From Haloarcula rubra (GTDB taxonomy: Archaea > Halobacteriota > Halobacteria > Halobacteriales > Haloarculaceae), in the NCBI RefSeq assembly GCF_019599465.1, contig NZ_RKLR01000003.1, positions 372,001-436,000 on the forward strand: a DNA stretch of 64,000 nucleotides. The letters are read 5' to 3'. The translations under genes and the position numbers were made by a program. A model generated the notes under the pieces. That model was not told where the DNA came from. It made no database searches and saw nothing but the letters and a program-made list of their open reading frames with translations. Below, in pieces: positions 59,558-64,000 of the stretch. Each line of letters opens with the position of its first letter. The stretch's first letter is position 1.

Positions 59558-60625
59558 TCAGTCGAGACGATAGCGAAGCAGAGCGGCGATACCGCCGAGG
59601 TTCGACAGTTGCTGGCCGGGGGCGAACTCCGCGGAGAAGACGGTCACAGACCCGCCTTTCTGTTCGGCCGTCTCGATGATGTGGTCGACGTCGACGTCCC
59701 AGTCGCCCTCGCCCGACCGCTCCTCGCGGAGTCGCTCGTCGACGACCAACAGCGTCTCGATGGCGCCGAAGTCGGCGGCTTTGGCGACTTCCTCCGGGCC
59801 GTAGGCCACCTCGCTCCCCTCGCCGATGCGGGCCATCAGTTCGTCGACGAGGTCGGCCTCCTCGGCGATGCGGGTCTGTTGCTGGACGTCCTCGACCGCG
59901 CCGCGTTTCAGTACCTCGTGGACGCCCCGGTCACCGACTGCGGCCGTGTCGACGACGGTAATCTGCTCGGCGATATCCGGAATCTCGTCCTCGAAGTAGT
60001 CCAGCGCGTCCTGCTTCGTGAACCCGGGACCGGCGAGGATGTATGCGTCCACGTCCTGTCGTTTCAACACGTCGGCGAGTTCGCCGAACAGTTCGTCGCG
60101 TGGCCGGGCGTACTCGCCTTTCCCAGTCGTCGACGTTATCGAGGCGCGTTCCTCGGTGCCGTACTGGGCGACGGTGTGGACGTGGGCCTCGCCCTCTTCG
60201 ACGGTGGCGATTGCCACGTCGGGGTTCTCTGTCGCCTCGACGGCCTCCTCCAATCGCGCGTTCTGGTCCGGTTTCCAGCGCTTCTCGATTGTCAGTTCGG
60301 TGTGTTCCTCGACGTTCAGCGTGTGGTGAAAGCCCAGTTGGTCCTCGCGGGAACAGTCGACGATTTCGCCGCCGATTCGGAGACGGTTGGCGAACTTCGC
60401 GAACTCGACGTCGGTGACGTCTATCTTCAGCCACATCGGTTCACGCTCCCCGCCCTTGTCACGGAGATTGTCGTCGTTGCGCTGGATGCGCCGCGTGGTG
60501 TCACCGGAGACGTGGTCGCCGGGTTCGACGACGTGTGAGAGGTGCCAGAGGTCGTCGAGCGTCTCGGGGACCACCTCGACGCGTTCGCGACCCTCGCCGG
60601 TGGCCTGCCGGCTCTTGATCTGCAT
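59558..60625 (-). CDS. pelA: mRNA surveillance protein pelota
   Basis: A 355-residue archaeal pelota/Dom34, which with aEF1A (aPelota-aEF1A-GTP) enters the A site of stalled ribosomes and releases subunits. The three eRF1-like domains are visible: [38 protein letters not shown] at the start (Sm-like domain 1), [19 protein letters not shown] to [18 protein letters not shown] (domain 2, no GGQ), and [25 protein letters not shown] (domain 3). It starts at ATG 60625, just downstream of a DUF4013 gene on the same strand. Confidence 0.95.
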   Translation of the reverse strand: MQIKSRQATGEGRERVEVVPETLDDLWHLSHVVEPGDHVSGDTTRRIQRNDDNLRDKGGEREPMWLKIDVTDVEFAKFANRLRIGGEIVDCSREDQLGFHHTLNVEEHTELTIEKRWKPDQNARLEEAVEATENPDVAIATVEEGEAHVHTVAQYGTEERASITSTTGKGEYARPRDELFGELADVLKRQDVDAYILAGPGFTKQDALDYFEDEIPDIAEQITVVDTAAVGDRGVHEVLKRGAVEDVQQQTRIAEEADLVDELMARIGEGSEVAYGPEEVAKAADFGAIETLLVVDERLREERSGEGDWDVDVDHIIETAEQKGGSVTVFSAEFAPGQQLSNLGGIAALLRYRLD

Positions 60626-60664
60626 ACCGAGTGGTGGGCCGCCCGTCCACAAGTGCCCTGCTAT

Positions 60665-61387
60665 TCACACCGCTGGCTGACTGGCCGTGGCGTCCTCGTC
60701 GGCCTCGTCCCGTAGCTCGAGGTCGGCGACGCCCACGCCGATGGCGTACGCGCCGGCGACGTTGGCGTAGAAGAGGAGGAACGGGACCAGAAGCCCGCCG
60801 ACGCCGGTCGCCGCGACGGCCCCCGAGACCACCTGTGCGAGCACCGCGATGGCGACGAAGACGAGCCAGCCGGTGGCGTAGCGCCGGTCGCCGGCGACGG
60901 TCCGCAGGTCGCCGGGTGAGAACGCCGCGGTGACCCGGCCGGTGCGGGCGTAGGCCGCGATGCCCGCCGGGAACAGGTACAGCGCGACCAGCAACAGCAG
61001 CAGCGTCACCGACAGTGCCAGCAACGCCACCAGCAGTCCGCCGGCCGCCAGCATCCCCGCTCTGGGACCCACGCCGCCCTCGACGACGGTGACGGGCACG
61101 AGGAAGGCAAACGCCGCCAGTGCGATGGCCACGACCGGGACGAAGAGATACACCACCGAAACGACGAACGCCACGACGCCGTCGACCAGCAGTTCTTCCC
61201 AGTCGTCGAATCGCGGCGGCGTCGCGGCGTCACCGGCCGCGGTCTGCCGGACGACCCGGACCATGTAGCCGTACACGAACAGTATCGGAACGAGCAGGAA
61301 CCCGAGCAGGCTCAACACGCCGCCGATGAGCAGGGTCTCGGCTCGCTTCTCGCCTCGCCAGGGGTATCTGAGTGCGTCTTCGAACAT
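60665..61387 (-). CDS. DUF4013 membrane protein, copy 1
   Basis: A 240-residue protein with five or six hydrophobic segments. MFEDALRYPWRGEKRAETLLIGGVLSLLGFLLVPILFVYGYMVRVVRQ broken across the first helix, PPRFDDWEELLVDGVVAFVVSVVYL and FLLFYANVAGAYAIGVGVAD are DUF4013 features. It is paralogous to the next gene upstream. ATG 61387 is used instead of a GTG three codons earlier. A GCCTTTATCCCC element near 61481-61492 on this strand is a possible TATA box. Function is unknown; the gene lies 39 bases before pelota. Confidence 0.88.
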   Translation of the reverse strand: MFEDALRYPWRGEKRAETLLIGGVLSLLGFLLVPILFVYGYMVRVVRQTAAGDAATPPRFDDWEELLVDGVVAFVVSVVYLFVPVVAIALAAFAFLVPVTVVEGGVGPRAGMLAAGGLLVALLALSVTLLLLLVALYLFPAGIAAYARTGRVTAAFSPGDLRTVAGDRRYATGWLVFVAIAVLAQVVSGAVAATGVGGLLVPFLLFYANVAGAYAIGVGVADLELRDEADEDATASQPAV

Positions 61388-61551
61388 GGGTATCACTTTG
61401 TCACCGCCTCCGTCGGCGCCACGTTCGAGAACACTCGTCGTTGGCCCAGCGTAGCAGTAACGGAGGAAAGTACGTCTGCCAAGGGGATAAAGGCGGGCTG
61501 AAAAGACACTACGAGTAGCATGCTGGATACGGGCACGCTCGATAGCCGATG

Positions 61552-61567
61552 GTCGTCACTTGACGAC
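61552..61567. repeat. 16-bp inverted repeat between the DUF4013 paralogues
   Basis: GTCGTCA-CT-TGACGAC is a 7-bp inverted repeat with a two-base spacer, 40 bases after the stop of copy 2 and about 165 bases before the start of copy 1. It may be an operator or a terminator hairpin without a T-run. Confidence 0.4.
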
Positions 61568-61606
61568 GACTGTCACGAAAATCCGGTCCACCTCGTGTTC
61601 GGTCGC

Positions 61607-62308
61607 TCAGGCCGCGGGTTGGCTGGCCGGGGCGTCGGGCCCCTCGTCGACGGCGGGCATCTCCCGGACCGCCGAGCCGATCGCGTGGACCCCCGCGACG
61701 TTCGCGTAGAACGTGACGAAGGGGGCGAGGATGGCGCCGACGACGACGACGTTCAGCAGGCCGATGACGATACCGCTCAGGAGGCTGATACCGAAGGCGA
61801 CGAGCCACCCGGTGGCGTAGGTTCGGCTGAAGACCGTCGGGCGGAGTTCGGCGGGCGAGAACGCCGCGCCGAGGCTGTCGGTGCGGACCCAGGCGACGAC
61901 GGCTGCCGGAATCACGTACGCGACGAGCAGCGAGACGACGGTCACGAGGAGCGCCGTCACGACCGCGATGAGGCCGATTGCGAGCCCGGCCCCACTGCTG
62001 TCTCCGCCGATGCCGGCGGTGACGCCGGTGGCGAACAGCGCCGCGATTGCGATGACGGTGGGTACCAGCGCGTAGACGAACCCGATGGCGAACACCTTCA
62101 GGCCGTCGACGAGCATCGGGCCCCAGTCGTCGAACGCCGGGGGTTCCTCGACGCCGTCTATCACGTGCCGGAGCGTCCGGGCGAGGTAGCCGAAGACGAG
62201 GAACGTCGGGACGAGCAGGAAGCTAAAGACCAGTAGTAGACCGCCGACGACGACGTTCTTGACCGCGCTGTCGCTGTTCCGTGGGTAGTTTAGGGCTTCT
62301 TGAAACAT
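61607..62308 (-). CDS. DUF4013 membrane protein, copy 2
   Basis: A 233-residue paralogue of the previous gene, with the same MFQEALNYPRNSDSAVKNVVVGGLLL start, PPAFDDWGPMLVDGLKVFAIGF motif and FVTFYANVAGVHAIGSAVR end. Five or six helices are predicted. It has no catalytic motif. ATG 62308 corresponds to the start of the sister gene; a longer form would add six residues. TATA-like CATATACTT on this strand near 62388-62396 fits its promoter. The pair probably arose by tandem duplication. Confidence 0.88.
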   Translation of the reverse strand: MFQEALNYPRNSDSAVKNVVVGGLLLVFSFLLVPTFLVFGYLARTLRHVIDGVEEPPAFDDWGPMLVDGLKVFAIGFVYALVPTVIAIAALFATGVTAGIGGDSSGAGLAIGLIAVVTALLVTVVSLLVAYVIPAAVVAWVRTDSLGAAFSPAELRPTVFSRTYATGWLVAFGISLLSGIVIGLLNVVVVGAILAPFVTFYANVAGVHAIGSAVREMPAVDEGPDAPASQPAA

Positions 62309-62413
62309 TGTTGGCTCCCGAGACACGGACGGGGTGTCGTCCTGTCCGTACGGCGCCCCGCGTCTCTACACGTATACTACGACCGACAAGTATATGAAGC
62401 TGCGTGAGCCGTG

Positions 62414-64000
62414 CTACTCCTCGACCATTCGGCTCCCGCCCGGGGGGAGGAACTCCTGAATCTTGTCGGGGCTGGCGACTTTCCGGACGAACGTCTCGTC
62501 GGCGAAGCGTTCCTTGAACTCCCGATAGAGCCGCTTGGCGATGTCGTTCTGGGCGTACTGGCCCGGTTCGACGGTGATACTCGTCGCGGCGTGCGGGCGG
62601 ATTGCGGCGGGCGGACCGCCGACGACGTGGGTCCGGTCCTCGCAAGTGATACCGATGGCGACGCCGACCGGCGTGTCCTCGAAGTAGGTCCGGTCGCCGC
62701 GGACGGCGAACCCACCCTTCTCCAGATACTCGCCGCTCTCGGGCGTCTTCGACACCTGCTCCGGGTCGACCATGTACACGTCGCCAGCGAACTTCCCGTC
62801 CTTCCAGACCGAGGAGTACGAGACGGCGAACTTCGCCGCTTCCTCCAGTGAGGAGTCCGGGAAGTCGACTTCCTTCGCGGGTTCGCTCGGCCCCGTCGCC
62901 TTCAGCACCGTGACCGGGCCGCCGTGGGCCTGTGCGTGGAAGAACTTGTCACCCCGCTCGCAGTACTTCTGGACGAGTTCCTCGTTGTCGTCGGCGTCCC
63001 GGCCGCCGATGACGAGGTAGCCGTCGGAGGTGTGGAACCAGCGGAACTGTTCGTACCACTGCTCGTTGTTGCGGATGGGGATAGAGGGCTCGGAGAGCCA
63101 GTCGGTGGGTTCGTCGTCGTCCTCCTCGTCCGGTTCCGGGGCCGTATCGGTGTCGTCGGCCTCCCACTCCTCGCGGCGCTGTTTCACGGCTTCGAGGTCC
63201 TCGCGCGTGTCCTCGATGGCCGCCATCGCGCCCTCCTTCTTGCCCTCGATGCGCTTGGCCTCCTGATACAGTTCGTCGGCGTTCTTCTCGACGCCGGTGT
63301 TGGCGTCGACGGTGACGCGGGTCCCGTCGACGTCGAGCGTGACGGTCCCCTCGCTGCCGTCGAGGCCGACGACGGCCTCCGCTTCGGGGATGCCTCGTTC
63401 CGCGCCCGTCTCGAAGGTGGCCTCGATTTCCTCCCAGGGCACGTCGTCCTCGCGGGCCTGCTGGACCGTCGACAGCACCTCGTCGACGAGGTCGTAGCGA
63501 GCGTACAGCAGTTCCGCCTTCTCGCGTTCGGCCTCGGCGTCGGCCTCGAAGTCCTCGATAGCGCCCTGCTGTTGCTGGATGATGTGCTCGTACTTCGAAA
63601 TCTCCGCCTCGAAGTCGGGGCGCTGAGTCTCGCCGCCCTCGACCTCCTGCTCCCGCTGGAAGTTGAAGAAGTAGTCGTCCAGTGCGTCGTTGAACGATTC
63701 GAACGCCTCGCTGTATCGGTGTTCGTACTCCTCCAGCGGAACGGGCGTGACGTCGACGCGCTGGCGGTTCTCCTCGGTGTCCTCGCTCCCTTCGGGCGTG
63801 TCGTAGTACACCCGTGGGTCGAGGTCACCCTCGCGGAGACGGGTACCCAACTCCGAGACGATGTCGTAGAGCCGTTCGAGTTGTTCGTCGGTCACCTCCT
63901 CGACGGGGACGTTGTAGTCGATGTCCGCCCGCGTACACAGTTCCTCCCCGTAGAGGCCCCCGAAGTTGAGTTGGGTCGCCAGCGTCCGGACGATGTCCGA
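62414..64000 (-). CDS. rqcH: Ribosome rescue protein RqcH (NFACT/Rqc2 family), 5' end beyond the window
   Basis: Partial gene; the frame stays open to the window edge, so the N-terminal NFACT-N part is missing. Seen are FGGLYGEELCTRADIDYNVPV, a central coiled-coil region with a long acidic linker (DDTDTAPEPDEEDDDEPTDW), and the C-terminal NFACT-R domain NNEQWYEQFRWFHTSDGYLVIGGRDADDNE, HAQAHGGPVTVLKA and the VEPGQYAQNDIAKRLYREFKERF end. Archaeal RqcH homologues are thought to tag stalled nascent chains on 50S subunits after ribosome splitting, as Rqc2 and bacterial RqcH do. The apparent GTG at 63895 is not the real start. Confidence 0.93.
   Translation of the reverse strand, partial: SDIVRTLATQLNFGGLYGEELCTRADIDYNVPVEEVTDEQLERLYDIVSELGTRLREGDLDPRVYYDTPEGSEDTEENRQRVDVTPVPLEEYEHRYSEAFESFNDALDDYFFNFQREQEVEGGETQRPDFEAEISKYEHIIQQQQGAIEDFEADAEAEREKAELLYARYDLVDEVLSTVQQAREDDVPWEEIEATFETGAERGIPEAEAVVGLDGSEGTVTLDVDGTRVTVDANTGVEKNADELYQEAKRIEGKKEGAMAAIEDTREDLEAVKQRREEWEADDTDTAPEPDEEDDDEPTDWLSEPSIPIRNNEQWYEQFRWFHTSDGYLVIGGRDADDNEELVQKYCERGDKFFHAQAHGGPVTVLKATGPSEPAKEVDFPDSSLEEAAKFAVSYSSVWKDGKFAGDVYMVDPEQVSKTPESGEYLEKGGFAVRGDRTYFEDTPVGVAIGITCEDRTHVVGGPPAAIRPHAATSITVEPGQYAQNDIAKRLYREFKERFADETFVRKVASPDKIQEFLPPGGSRMVEE

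Overview
This window is chromosomal DNA of a halophilic archaeon (class Halobacteria, probably a Haloarcula/Halomicrobium-type genome; genus is a guess). The signs are high G+C with third-position GC preference, strongly Asp/Glu-rich proteins, TATA boxes about 26-29 bases before start codons with few Shine-Dalgarno sites (leaderless transcripts), and archaeal or haloarchaeal marker genes: Cdc48, pelota, RqcH, HalX response regulator, L37e, Lsm, aMBF1, archaeal TpiA and PssA-type archaetidylserine synthase. No insertion sequence, CRISPR array, rRNA or prophage module was seen; the region reads as core genome with small accessory genes.

Layout. 0-9.3 kb: surE, an Rsm22-like methyltransferase overlapping a prephenate dehydrogenase, a fumarylacetoacetate-hydrolase-family enzyme, a GMC oxidoreductase behind an iron-box-like operator, and a tightly coupled hisC / AK6-Fap7 kinase / CDP-alcohol phosphotransferase operon, then aMBF1. 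9.3-16.3 kb: HalX response regulator, tpiA, a HerA-like ATPase, DNA polymerase IV with three PCNA-binding-like motifs, and small haloarchaeal hypotheticals. 16.9-21.3 kb: an intron-containing tRNA-Trp whose intron looks like a box C/D guide RNA, guaB (IMP dehydrogenase), a GNAT enzyme, an unlisted 47-residue membrane microprotein and tRNA-Lys(CTT). 21.4-29.3 kb: a DHH phosphoesterase convergent with a PRC-barrel (CdpB-like cell division) gene, thioredoxin, archaetidylserine synthase, and a small acidic Hsp20-like protein coupled to cdc48. 29.4-35.6 kb: an aa3-type terminal oxidase cluster (subunits III, I and II plus DUF420), with a candidate operator between divergent coxA and coxB. 35.8-43.4 kb: an asparagine-synthetase-like enzyme lacking the glutaminase cysteine, the lsm-rpl37e-purF operon, an AI-2E-type permease, an M42 peptidase and a zinc metalloprotease. 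43.5-53.4 kb: a FemAB-like acyltransferase, small proteins, an archaeal Dna2-type nuclease-helicase, a 34-residue zinc microprotein, a PH-domain membrane protein pair, a Tat-exported protein and beta-carbonic anhydrase. 53.4-64 kb: Lhr-type helicase, a membrane-tethered HTH protein, an MBL hydrolase, a histidine kinase, pelota, two DUF4013 paralogues and the 3' part of rqcH, cut by the window edge.

Working together: the oxidase genes form one respiratory unit; pelota and RqcH put two ribosome-rescue factors within 3 kb; purF and guaB serve purine synthesis; tyrA and hisC serve amino acid synthesis; DinB, the Dna2-like enzyme, HerA-like and Lhr proteins form a scattered repair set. Four convergent gene pairs share a single CTAG as both stop codons. 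The most interesting items are the self-guiding tRNA-Trp intron, the Cys-less asparagine-synthetase-like gene with an operator at its start site, the DUF7127-cdc48 coupling, the extended CoxA, and several palindromic operators placed at promoters.
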